From positions 1-35,827 of the forward strand of contig JANXYV010000169.1 in the NCBI GenBank assembly GCA_025355875.1: a DNA stretch of 35,827 nucleotides, read 5' to 3'. This DNA is from Prolixibacteraceae bacterium (GTDB lineage Bacteria; Bacteroidota; Bacteroidia; Bacteroidales; Prolixibacteraceae). The notes beneath the pieces are model-generated. The model had not been told where the DNA came from and made no database searches. It saw only the letters and a program-made list of their open reading frames with translations. The translations under genes were made by a program, and so were the position numbers. Below are positions 1 to 7,273 of the stretch, piece by piece (the first letter of the stretch is position 1; every line of letters begins with the position of its first letter).

Positions 1-488
1 GTTACCGTACCTGCCCGGTAAGCAAGTTTAAGCGCTTCTCCAAAGCTTCTGCGCGAAGCCGATGCCACCCTGACATTTGCCTGCACAGCCATTCTCATAC
101 CAAACTGACCCACCATCAGCGAAAACAGTGAACCCATGATAAATGCCACTGCTCGGCCAAAACCGATGACCAGCTTCAGCGATTCGTCGGAATAACCCGC
201 AAAACGCAGTTTTGATTCATCGGTAGGAGGAACCACATACACTGATAAGAAAAGAATAATGGTAAAGATGAAAATAAGTGGAACAATGGTTTTTAACTGC
301 CTTTTCAGATAAGCATTTGCGCCTATCCTTATGCCGTCCCAGACTTCCTGCATTTTAGCCGTTCCCTTATCGCATACCATCACCTGCCGGCGAAGAAACA
401 TCGCATAGGCAAGTCCAAAAAAGGCGATAACTAAAACACTCCAGATCGCTATTACTTCAAAAGGGGTTGCCCCTGGCAAACTGACCAT
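1..488 (-). CDS. hppA: Membrane-bound ion-translocating pyrophosphatase, N-terminal part (gene leaves the window)
   Basis: The reverse strand from an ATG at 488 stays open to the window edge, about 162 codons. An N-terminal membrane helix is followed by an MQEVWDGIRIGANAYLKRQ segment, a second hydrophobic helix, and a helix ending GQFGMRMAVQANVRVASA. This matches the start of H+/Na+-translocating pyrophosphatases, where the equivalent motif is about 'Y.GM..AV.AN.R.A.A'. The family hydrolyses cytoplasmic PPi and pumps H+ or Na+ across the inner membrane. The catalytic Asp-rich loops lie beyond the edge, so ion specificity cannot be judged. The start is the only ATG in the 26-base gap after the upstream gene, so co-transcription with 515-1279 is likely. 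Confidence 0.85.
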   Translation of the reverse strand, partial: MVSLPGATPFEVIAIWSVLVIAFFGLAYAMFLRRQVMVCDKGTAKMQEVWDGIRIGANAYLKRQLKTIVPLIFIFTIILFLSVYVVPPTDESKLRFAGYSDESLKLVIGFGRAVAFIMGSLFSLMVGQFGMRMAVQANVRVASASRRSFGEALKLAYRAGTV

Positions 489-514
489 AATGTTTATGTT
501 TAAGAGGTTGAATA

Positions 515-1279
515 TTAAATAGCCCTAAAAAATTCATAATTAATGTTTTCGAGTTCACTAATGCTTGGATACGGATAAAAAACAATTTCATCTTTCGATC
601 CAACGTAGAACCCGCTTTCGATGGTCCGGTAAAGAAGTGACCCTGAAAATACCCGTTGAACCGTTTTCATGTGTTTTTCATAGTCGCCCTTTAAAACTTC
701 GAGGCAGTCCCTCAGGTGTGCCACGTTTGCAAATGGCAAATAATCAACCGAACCTTTCAATGGATTGGTCGCCAGGTCTCCCAGCTTCAATTCCACAAAA
801 AACAACTTCGGAAGAACAATGGGAGTTGATCCGTCAGTCAGCCGTTTCATAAATGCGGAGGGAGCCAGTCCGCTTGCCACCATTGGAGATACCGGGCATA
901 ATTCCTGAAAAAGATAGAGTTTGTTTTTGGCTTCTCCTGACAAATCATAGGGAGTTCTTTTCAATTCAAGCGTATATCCGTTATCCGTCGTAATAAAAAG
1001 ACTTTTAAGTGCCGACAACGGGATCATTTCCAGAACTTTGTAAACGGAAAGATAAACTGAGTTTTTTGGGCTTCCATCGGGTTTTGGAACACAGCGTTGG
1101 TTCAGGCTATCTATATCAATCAGCTTTTCAATCTGATTGAGGTCGACTTCAAAAAATATGGCCTGACCCTTATTCCTTTTTCTGGTTCCGGTTGAAAGAT
1201 AAGCACCAAACTCTTCGGGGGGTAACATCGAAGCAATCAGCGCTTCGGGAGTAGCAGTCAAATAAATAAATTTACTCAT
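515..1279 (-). CDS. Uncharacterised protein, 254 aa
   Basis: The reading frame runs from an ATG at 1279 and is 26 bases upstream of hppA on the same strand. The protein is soluble-looking, with no signal peptide or obvious membrane helix, and is mixed alpha/beta in composition. I recognise no catalytic motif. The N-terminal segment SKFIYLTATPEALIASMLPP, followed by FGAYLSTGTRKRNKGQAIFFEVD, resembles conserved hypothetical proteins of Bacteroidota, but I cannot name a family. Length and coding-like composition make it a real gene; the function is unknown. Proximity to hppA is the only context and is weak evidence for a link. Confidence 0.7.
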   Translation of the reverse strand: MSKFIYLTATPEALIASMLPPEEFGAYLSTGTRKRNKGQAIFFEVDLNQIEKLIDIDSLNQRCVPKPDGSPKNSVYLSVYKVLEMIPLSALKSLFITTDNGYTLELKRTPYDLSGEAKNKLYLFQELCPVSPMVASGLAPSAFMKRLTDGSTPIVLPKLFFVELKLGDLATNPLKGSVDYLPFANVAHLRDCLEVLKGDYEKHMKTVQRVFSGSLLYRTIESGFYVGSKDEIVFYPYPSISELENINYEFFRAI

Positions 1280-1336
1280 AGGTTATATTTTAGATATGAA
1301 ACAAATCCTACGAACAAGAGAATCAACTTTTTAAAG

Positions 1337-1348
1337 CTGAAATTTCAG
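1337..1348. promoter_or_regulatory. 12-bp perfect palindrome in a divergent intergenic region
   Basis: CTGAAATTTCAG reads the same on both strands. It lies between the minus-strand gene ending at 1279 and the plus-strand gene starting near 1506, in an AT-rich stretch. The position suits an operator for a dimeric regulator, but a palindrome this short in AT-rich DNA can arise by chance. Confidence 0.2.
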
Positions 1349-1505
1349 TAAATATATATCATATATTTCTAATTGAATGAAATCTGCACTTTTTATTTTG
1401 CATAAATACTTAGGCTAGTTTGTGTTATTAAACCTGAAACTGAAAAGAACCGGGACATATAAATTCAGAAAAAATAAATATATTTGGCGGCTGAAAAAGA
1501 ATGTC

Positions 1506-1913
1506 ATGAACCTCAAGAAATATCTGTCGAAACATATTATCATTCGCCTGTGCCTCCTGATTGCGTTGGTTGGCGGGGCAACGGTTTTCGATTTGGTTCA
1601 TACTGCCAACCAGAAACTGGCTGAAAAAATCAGGAAAATCCCTGCTCAGGAAGAAACAGAAACCCATAAAACCTTCTTCTGCAATCAGGTTCCCACCTTC
1701 AATTTAAAGACTTCAGTGACTGAGTTTTCTGTGCGTTTTCAATTTGCATGCAGTCAAGACAAATTTTTGATCCGGCATTATAATTTACGGACCTTCCAAT
1801 TGATGAAAGCAGAGGCCGTTCATTCGTGCTTCCCATCCGTTTCTTCGTTTCATTCACTTCCATTTAACCGGGTCATATATGCCAGTCCCGACGATATCCC
1901 TCCACTTGCTTAA
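1506..1913 (+). CDS. Small membrane-anchored protein of unknown function, 135 aa
   Basis: The frame is open from a GTG at 1422, but I prefer the ATG at 1506 (MNLKKYLSKH) because it places the hydrophobic segment IIIRLCLLIALVGGATVF at the N terminus as a signal anchor. The remaining roughly 100 residues would be periplasmic. Small Bacteroidota proteins of this build often sit alone and are poorly conserved. No catalytic motif is seen. Two Cys in the C-terminal half (FACSQD and HSCFPS) could form a disulfide. The next gene, secDF, begins 140 bases downstream. It is an expressed gene only if the coding signal is real; confidence is moderate. Confidence 0.45.
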   Translation: MNLKKYLSKHIIIRLCLLIALVGGATVFDLVHTANQKLAEKIRKIPAQEETETHKTFFCNQVPTFNLKTSVTEFSVRFQFACSQDKFLIRHYNLRTFQLMKAEAVHSCFPSVSSFHSLPFNRVIYASPDDIPPLA

Positions 1914-1921
1914 TTGAGAAT

Positions 1922-1940
1922 TGATCTCTTTTTAAGATCA
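1922..1940 (+). terminator. Weak hairpin after the 1506 gene
   Basis: TGATCT and AGATCA pair around a T-rich loop just after the stop at 1913. The 6-bp stem has no strong U-tract, so this is a weak terminator candidate. A second small inverted repeat, CATGTTC/GAACATG (1965-1971 and 1978-1984), lies between it and secDF; its role is unknown. Confidence 0.25.
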
Positions 1941-2052
1941 TTCTTCAGAAACCGATCAGATTCACATGTTCTTTCCTGAACATGAAATCATCAAATCCGG
2001 AATAAATATTTCACTCTAAATAATTAGTAATAAACAATTTAAATTTAATCAA

Positions 2053-5040
2053 ATGCAAAACAAAGGTGCAATTAGACTTTTTGCGATACTCCTTGGTTTG
2101 ATTTGCGTGTATCAGCTGATGTTTACCTATAGGGCCAGACAGGTTGAGAATGCAGCCAAAGTATATTCAAAAGGCGATAAACACAGAGAGCAAGTCTATC
2201 TCGACTCGATGCAAACAGAGGTAGTTTACAATCTTTTGGGGCTCAAAAAATACACGTTTAAAGAAGTCAAAGAACTTGAACTTGGATTGGGTCTTGACTT
2301 GCAGGGCGGTATGAATGTTACGCTGGAAGTTTCGGTGGTTGATCTGATTAAATCCCTGTCAAACTTCAGTAAAGATTCAACCTTCAATGCAGCCATCAAA
2401 CTGGCCAAAACAAAACAATTAAAGAGTCAGGATGATTTTGTTACTCTTTTTGGAAAGTCCTACGAAGAACTTGCTCCCAGTGGCAAGCTGGCTTCCATCT
2501 TCAACACGCTCGATCTAAAAGACAAAATCAAATATAATTCGACCAATGCCGAAGTACTCGACGTTTTGCGAAAGGAAACCAAAGTGGCTATCGACAACTC
2601 GTTCAATATCATCCGCACCCGAATCGACCGTTTTGGGGTAGCGCAGCCAAATATTCAGCCTTTACAAACGGCTGGTCGTATTCTGGTAGAATTACCTGGC
2701 ATTGATGATCCACAACGTGTAAGGAAACTTTTACAGGGTACCGCAAATCTCGAATTCTGGGAAACTTACGATAATAGCGAGGTTTATCCATATCTGGCTC
2801 AGGCCAACACAAAACTCGCAGAAATACTTTCTCTGAAAACACAGACAACCACCAGCGTTGCAGACACAACTAAAAAAGCAACTGACAAATCAGGATCGAA
2901 CAGTCTGCTCAGCGAACTGGATAAAAAAGAGAAAACGGATGCTGCCTCGGTAGATAAAAATGCTGATTTAAAGAAGCAGAATCCTTTATTTATGATTTTG
3001 CAGCCAAGGGCATCGCAACAAGGCCTGTTCCCGGGCGCCGCTGTGGGTACTTCACATTTTAAAGATACCGCCACCGTGAACAGGTATCTGAAAATGGATC
3101 AGATCAAAGCCTTGCTTCCACGCAACCTTTCTTTCAGATGGACTGCAAAAGCGATGGACAAGGATGAAAAATTCTTTCAGTTGATTGCTATAAAAGTGAC
3201 CAGCCGCGATGGCCGTGCCCCGCTCGAAGGAGATGTAATTACCGACGCCCGTCAGGATTATTCTGATGGCGGCAGCAAACCTGAAGTGAGCATGAGTATG
3301 AACAGCGAAGGTTCCAAAACATGGGCCCGCCTGACCAAAGACAATATTGGAAAATCGATTGCCATTGTTTTGGACGGTTATGTTCGTTCATTTCCAAACG
3401 TAAATCAGGAAATAACCGGAGGTCGTTCTTCCATTACCGGAATGGGAAGTATTGAAGAAGCAAAGGATTTGGCGAACATCTTAAAATCCGGAAAAATGCC
3501 AGCTCCAGCCACAATTATTGCAGAAAACGTGGTAGGACCTACACTGGGACAGGAAGCCATCAGCAGTGGTATGTGGTCATTTGTGATCGCCTTCATATTG
3601 GTGTTGAGCTATATGTTATTCTTCTACAGCCGGAAAGCAGGTCTGGCTGCCAACATAGCCCTGATTGTGAACGTGTTCTTCCAGATAGGGGTTTTAGCTT
3701 CCATCGGAGCTGTTTTAACTTTGCCGGGTATCGCAGGTATTGTGTTAACCATGGGTATGGCCGTTGATGCGAATGTGCTTATTTATGAGCGTGTCGAGGA
3801 GGAGATAATGGCCGGCAAAACGGTTCGAATGGCGGTCCGTGACGGGTATAAAGCTGCCTACTCCGCCATTATTGACGGACACGTTACGCTCTTGCTGACT
3901 GGTATCGTTCTTTATATTTTTGGATCTGGTCCGATCAGAGGTTTTGCCACCACCTTGATTATTGGTGATTTATTCTCTTTGTTTACAGCAATCTTTATTT
4001 CCCGGTTAATCTTTGAACGTCAACTGGACAAGAACAAGGATATTACCTTTACAACAAGTTATTCAAAAAACTGGCTGCGTCACGTAAACATCCCATTCAT
4101 CGAAAAAAGGAAAATTTTCTATACGCTTTCAGGAATTATGATCACCATTTCATTAATTTCTTTCGCGGTTCGCGGTTTCGATAAAGGGATCGACTTTAAA
4201 GGAGGACGCACCTATGTTGTACGTTTCGACAAAGACGTAAAAGTGGACGACATCAAAAATGCGTTGTCTCCGGTTTTCAATTCAACTCCTGACGTTAAAA
4301 CTTACGGAAACAACAACCAGGTGCGTATCACAACCGGTTATAAAATTGAAGAGAGCACCACTGATGTTGACAACAAAGTAGAAGAGTTGCTTTATGGAGG
4401 ACTTAAAAAAGGCGGATTTATCGGGGAAACTTCTTTGGCAACTTTTAGTAAAGTAAATTTACAAAGCACGCAGAAAGTGGGTCCGACTATTTCGGATAAA
4501 CTTACCCGGGATGCTGTTATGGCGGTGTTATTCTCCCTGGTATTAATTTTCATTTATATCTTGCTCCGCTTCGATAGCTGGCAATTTAGTCTGGGTTGTG
4601 TTACCTCACTGGCTCACGATGCAACTATTACAATGGGGGCCTTCTCCCTGTTATATGGCTTTTTACCATTCTCGCTCGAAATTGACCAGGCGTTTATTGC
4701 GGCCATTCTAACCGTGATCGGGTATTCAGTGAATGACACTGTAATTATCTATGACCGTATCCGGGAATTCCGTCATTTGTTTCCAAAACGTGGATTAGCC
4801 CAAACAATGGATCATGCCATGAACTCCACTTTGCGCCGTACTTTCAGTACATCGTTAACCGTATTGATTGTTCTGTTTGCCATCTTCCTGTTTGGCGGAA
4901 CCTCTATCAAAGGGTTTACTTTTGCGCTCTTGATTGGTATTGGTGTAGGAACTTATTCATCAGTGTTTAACGCTGCTCCGATTGTTTATGACACCATCAC
5001 TCAGTCGAAAAAATTCAAAAAAGCCAAGCAACTGGTTTAA
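2053..5040 (+). CDS. secDF: Fused protein translocase subunit SecDF, 995 aa
   Basis: Accessory Sec translocon component of the inner membrane. SecDF uses the proton gradient to pull exported proteins out on the periplasmic side. The N-terminal helix is at about residues 8-24. The SecD motif LGLGLDLQGGMNVTLEV is at 77-93, and the periplasmic P1 region contains GGRSSITG. The SecD membrane motif GMAVDANVLIYERVEEE is near 566-582. The SecF half begins near residue 680 with GIDFKGGRTYVVRF near 712, and the SecF motif VNDTVIIYDR is near 892. The Asp and Arg residues of both motifs used for proton conduction are present. A hydrophilic Lys/Asp/Ser-rich insertion at about 255-315 enlarges P1, as is common in Bacteroidota SecDF. 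The ATG at 2053 directly precedes the first helix. It is followed by a strong terminator, so it is probably monocistronic. Confidence 0.97.
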   Translation: MQNKGAIRLFAILLGLICVYQLMFTYRARQVENAAKVYSKGDKHREQVYLDSMQTEVVYNLLGLKKYTFKEVKELELGLGLDLQGGMNVTLEVSVVDLIKSLSNFSKDSTFNAAIKLAKTKQLKSQDDFVTLFGKSYEELAPSGKLASIFNTLDLKDKIKYNSTNAEVLDVLRKETKVAIDNSFNIIRTRIDRFGVAQPNIQPLQTAGRILVELPGIDDPQRVRKLLQGTANLEFWETYDNSEVYPYLAQANTKLAEILSLKTQTTTSVADTTKKATDKSGSNSLLSELDKKEKTDAASVDKNADLKKQNPLFMILQPRASQQGLFPGAAVGTSHFKDTATVNRYLKMDQIKALLPRNLSFRWTAKAMDKDEKFFQLIAIKVTSRDGRAPLEGDVITDARQDYSDGGSKPEVSMSMNSEGSKTWARLTKDNIGKSIAIVLDGYVRSFPNVNQEITGGRSSITGMGSIEEAKDLANILKSGKMPAPATIIAENVVGPTLGQEAISSGMWSFVIAFILVLSYMLFFYSRKAGLAANIALIVNVFFQIGVLASIGAVLTLPGIAGIVLTMGMAVDANVLIYERVEEEIMAGKTVRMAVRDGYKAAYSAIIDGHVTLLLTGIVLYIFGSGPIRGFATTLIIGDLFSLFTAIFISRLIFERQLDKNKDITFTTSYSKNWLRHVNIPFIEKRKIFYTLSGIMITISLISFAVRGFDKGIDFKGGRTYVVRFDKDVKVDDIKNALSPVFNSTPDVKTYGNNNQVRITTGYKIEESTTDVDNKVEELLYGGLKKGGFIGETSLATFSKVNLQSTQKVGPTISDKLTRDAVMAVLFSLVLIFIYILLRFDSWQFSLGCVTSLAHDATITMGAFSLLYGFLPFSLEIDQAFIAAILTVIGYSVNDTVIIYDRIREFRHLFPKRGLAQTMDHAMNSTLRRTFSTSLTVLIVLFAIFLFGGTSIKGFTFALLIGIGVGTYSSVFNAAPIVYDTITQSKKFKKAKQLV

Positions 5041-5053
5041 TTAGATCTACCCT

Positions 5054-5105
5054 GAAGCAGGGGCTTCATTTGTCTTCGGACAAATGGAGTCCCTGCTTCT
5101 TTTTT
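5054..5105 (+). terminator. Rho-independent terminator of secDF
   Basis: A 21-bp stem (GAAGCAGGG... paired with ...CCCTGCTTC, two G-U wobbles) closes on a TTCG tetraloop at 5075-5078 and is followed by a run of six T. It starts 13 bases after the secDF stop codon. Confidence 0.92.
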
Positions 5106-5172
5106 ATACCCATCCAGACAGATAGGCAAAGTACTTTTTCATTGTTCACTGCCTTAGTTGTAAACAAGTTTG

Positions 5173-5180
5173 TATATTTG
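5173..5180 (+). promoter_or_regulatory. Bacteroidota-type -7 element upstream of tatA
   Basis: TATATTTG matches the TAnnTTTG -7 consensus of the Bacteroidota primary sigma factor and lies 43 bases before the tatA ATG, downstream of the secDF terminator. No convincing TTTG -33 box is seen at the expected spacing. Confidence 0.4.
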
Positions 5181-5223
5181 CTGAGTTTTATAAAATTGAC
5201 CAACTATATAATATGTTTAAGCT

Positions 5224-5604
5224 ATGGGTGGAGGAGAGATTGTATTAATCATTTTTGTTTTTCTATTGCTTTTTGGAGCAAAAGCAATTCCAGATATTGC
5301 CAGAACGCTTGGCAAAGCCATGCGCGAATTTCAGAAAGCAACCAATGAAATTAAGCGTGAACTCAATGAAAGCGGAGGCGGTCTGGGTGATGACATCAGC
5401 AATATCCGGTCAACTTTCCAAAACATGAAAAGCGATATTTCGGAAGGCATCCGGACTCATACCAGCGATATCACCGAAGTGGTGAAAGAACATACCTCCG
5501 AGGTCGAAAAAGGGATCAACGACATGAAAACGGATGTTACGAAGGAGGCTGAAAACGTTACCAAAACCGTTCACGAGGAACCCAAATCGGATTTCAGCAT
5601 TTAG
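5224..5604 (+). CDS. tatA: Sec-independent translocase protein TatA/TatB family, 126 aa
   Basis: TatA forms the pore-like oligomer of the twin-arginine translocase in the inner membrane, moving folded proteins with TatC. One N-terminal helix (about residues 5-18) is followed by the hinge FGAKAIPDIARTLGKAMREF, an exact fit to the TatA amphipathic-helix signature (F-G-x-x-x-x-P). The rest, about 40-126, is a long charged tail with a repeating hydrophobic pattern (DISNIRS, DISEGIR, DITEVVK), suggesting coiled coil. Typical TatA tails are shorter and less regular, so TatB-like function is possible. No tatC is in the window. A Tat-signal protein is encoded at 33121-34020. Confidence 0.9.
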   Translation: MGGGEIVLIIFVFLLLFGAKAIPDIARTLGKAMREFQKATNEIKRELNESGGGLGDDISNIRSTFQNMKSDISEGIRTHTSDITEVVKEHTSEVEKGINDMKTDVTKEAENVTKTVHEEPKSDFSI

Positions 5605-5671
5605 AGTTTCAAAATCACTAAAGAATCTCGTTCCAGAGACAAAAATATCGCTTACTTAAAATCATTCCTGT

Positions 5672-6325
5672 TTGATCAAAGTCGAGAAAATAAAAAAATC
5701 GTTTGGTGAACTTCAGGTACTGAAGGGAATTGATCTGGAAGTGCCTTCCGGAAAACTCTATTCGATTGTGGGTCCCAGCGGAGCCGGAAAAACAACCCTT
5801 TTACAGATTATCGGCACCTTGAGCCAACCTGCCTCGGGCAACATCTTCATCGACGGAAAAAACATTTCAGTCATGAACGAACGCCAGCTGGCCGATTTCA
5901 GGAACCGCCGGATAGGCTTTGTTTTCCAGTTCCACTATTTATTGCCCGAATTCTCGGCCCTCGAAAATGTGTGCATTCCGGCCTTCATCGCCAAAACGCC
6001 GAAAAAAGAAGCCGAACAAAAAGCACGTGAATACCTCGATTTCCTGGGATTATCTAATCGGCTGAATCACAAACCGGGTGAACTTTCGGGCGGAGAAAGG
6101 CAGCGGGTGGCAGTGGCACGTGCCCTGATCAACAATCCTTCCATTATTCTGGCCGACGAACCTTCAGGAAACCTCGATACCAAAAACCGGGAAGACCTTC
6201 ACGAACTATTTTTTACCCTGCGCGACCAATTCAAACAAACCCTGGTGATTGTGACCCACGACGAGAGTTTTGCCGCCCAAAGTGACTGCATCATCCGGAT
6301 GAAAGACGGCTTGATCGAAGTTTAA
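5672..6325 (+). CDS. lolD: ABC transporter ATP-binding protein, LolD type, 217 aa
   Basis: Cytoplasmic ATPase of the MacB/LolD class, which powers lipoprotein release from the inner membrane (LolCDE) or related mechanotransmission exporters. Walker [10 protein letters not shown] is at residues 34-42, the Q-loop Gln at 86, the signature LSGGE at 138-142, Walker B IILADEP at 158-164 and the H-loop His at 196; all are intact. The length is normal for LolD. The start is a TTG at 5672, because an in-frame stop lies 13 bases upstream and [12 protein letters not shown] is the usual family start. No permease gene adjoins it. The MacB-like exporter operon at 10935-16478 lacks an ATPase, so this protein could serve it, but LolCE encoded elsewhere is equally possible. 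Confidence 0.88.
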   Translation: MIKVEKIKKSFGELQVLKGIDLEVPSGKLYSIVGPSGAGKTTLLQIIGTLSQPASGNIFIDGKNISVMNERQLADFRNRRIGFVFQFHYLLPEFSALENVCIPAFIAKTPKKEAEQKAREYLDFLGLSNRLNHKPGELSGGERQRVAVARALINNPSIILADEPSGNLDTKNREDLHELFFTLRDQFKQTLVIVTHDESFAAQSDCIIRMKDGLIEV

Positions 6326-6339
6326 AAAAAAGTGATCAG
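6325..6339. repeat. Left copy of an inverted repeat flanking the DUF2400 gene
   Basis: AAAAAAAGTGATCAG here is repeated in inverse at 7230-7244 (CTGATCACTTTTTTG). Degenerate TTCAGT words follow it (6340-6363). The two copies bracket the gene at 6383-7156. The GTG in this repeat should not be taken as a start codon. Confidence 0.6.
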
Positions 6340-6382
6340 TTTCAGTGTTCAGTATTCAGTATTCAAAACCCAATTCGATTTA

Positions 6383-7156
6383 ATGGTTGATAATCCTGAA
6401 AATATCCAGTCGTTTCTTGATCAAAAGGTCATTTCATTCAATCATACTTCATTTATAGAAACCGATCCAATCCTGGTTCCCCGGCTTTTTTCCACCAAAG
6501 AAAACATCGAAATTTCAGGTTTTCTTACCGCTACCATTTCCTGGGGACAACGACCAACCATCATCCGCAATGCTCTTAAACTAATGGAGCTGATGGACAA
6601 CCACCCATTCGAATTTCTGATGAATACTCCCGAAGGGAATTGGGATGGGTTTTCAGAATTCAAACACCGGACGTTCAATGGAACAGATTGCCTCTTCTTT
6701 CTGAAGTCGCTTCGGAATATTTACCTGAACCACGGTGGTCTGGAAGAGGTTTTTACACAAGGATTCAAGAAGGATGAGACGATTTTCAGTGCACTGGTGC
6801 ACTTTCGGAGAGTCTTTTTTGAACTGGAGCATAAAAGCCGGACCGAAAAGCATATTTCGGATGTTGAAAAAGGCGCTTCAGCGAAAAGGTTAAACATGTT
6901 TTTAAGGTGGCTTGTCAGGAACGACCATACTGGTGTCGATTTTGGTCTCTGGAAGCAGATTCCGGCTTCGGCACTGATGCTTCCGCTGGATGTTCATACG
7001 GGAAATGTTTCGCGCAAACTGGGCTTGCTCCTTCGCACCCAAAACGACTGGCGAGCCGTGGAAGAAATCAGTGCAAAACTTCGGGAATTCGATCCGCAAG
7101 ACCCCATCAAATACGACTTTGCCTTGTTTGGTCTGGGAGTTTTTGAAAAATTCTGA
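6383..7156 (+). CDS. TIGR02757/DUF2400 family protein, about 257 aa
   Basis: The sequence matches the conserved Bacteroidota/spirochaete family TIGR02757 (DUF2400). Diagnostic segments are FLTATISWGQRPTIIRNALKLM near the N terminus, FKHRTFNGTDCLFFLKSL in the middle, and MFLRWLVRNDHTGVDFGLWK and PLDVHTGNVSRKLGLL near the C terminus. The last two have the flavour of helix-hairpin-helix DNA glycosylases, so a DNA-related role is plausible, but function has not been established to my knowledge. I chose the ATG at 6383 (MVDNPENIQSFLDQ) rather than the GTG at 6332, because the latter lies inside a dispersed repeat and would add a low-complexity FSVQYSVFKTQF leader. It lies 57 bases after lolD. Confidence 0.8.
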   Translation: MVDNPENIQSFLDQKVISFNHTSFIETDPILVPRLFSTKENIEISGFLTATISWGQRPTIIRNALKLMELMDNHPFEFLMNTPEGNWDGFSEFKHRTFNGTDCLFFLKSLRNIYLNHGGLEEVFTQGFKKDETIFSALVHFRRVFFELEHKSRTEKHISDVEKGASAKRLNMFLRWLVRNDHTGVDFGLWKQIPASALMLPLDVHTGNVSRKLGLLLRTQNDWRAVEEISAKLREFDPQDPIKYDFALFGLGVFEKF

Positions 7157-7229
7157 AAAAGTGTTCAGTCTCTGTGCTCAGTGTTCGAAAATCAACATTG
7201 GGAAGATTTTTTACAACTGCAACTGACCG

Positions 7230-7244
7230 CTGATCACTTTTTTG
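7230..7244. repeat. Right copy of the inverted repeat flanking the DUF2400 gene
   Basis: CTGATCACTTTTTTG is the reverse complement of the repeat at 6325-6339 over 14 bases. It is preceded by TTCAGT/GCTCAGTGTTC words (7161-7190) and followed by a CTTTCTACTTTTAACTTTTG tract, both of the degenerate kind that pads Bacteroidota intergenic regions. Confidence 0.55.
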
Positions 7245-7273
7245 CCTTTCTACTTTTAACTTTTGCCTTGAAA

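Noticed and set aside
1201-1230. G-run near 1218-1222 as a further copy of the valS repeat
   Set aside because: Only a single short G-run with no palindromic partner; it encodes LPPEEF in an ordinary protein.
1422-1505. GTG start at 1422 for the small membrane protein
   Set aside because: It would put a basic, Lys-rich 28-residue leader before the signal anchor; ATG 1506 is more natural.
5070-5348. Open frame overlapping the secDF terminator and tatA start
   Set aside because: It begins inside the terminator hairpin and reads tatA out of frame.
6332-6382. GTG start for the DUF2400 gene at 6332
   Set aside because: The codon lies in a dispersed repeat; ATG 6383 fits the family better.
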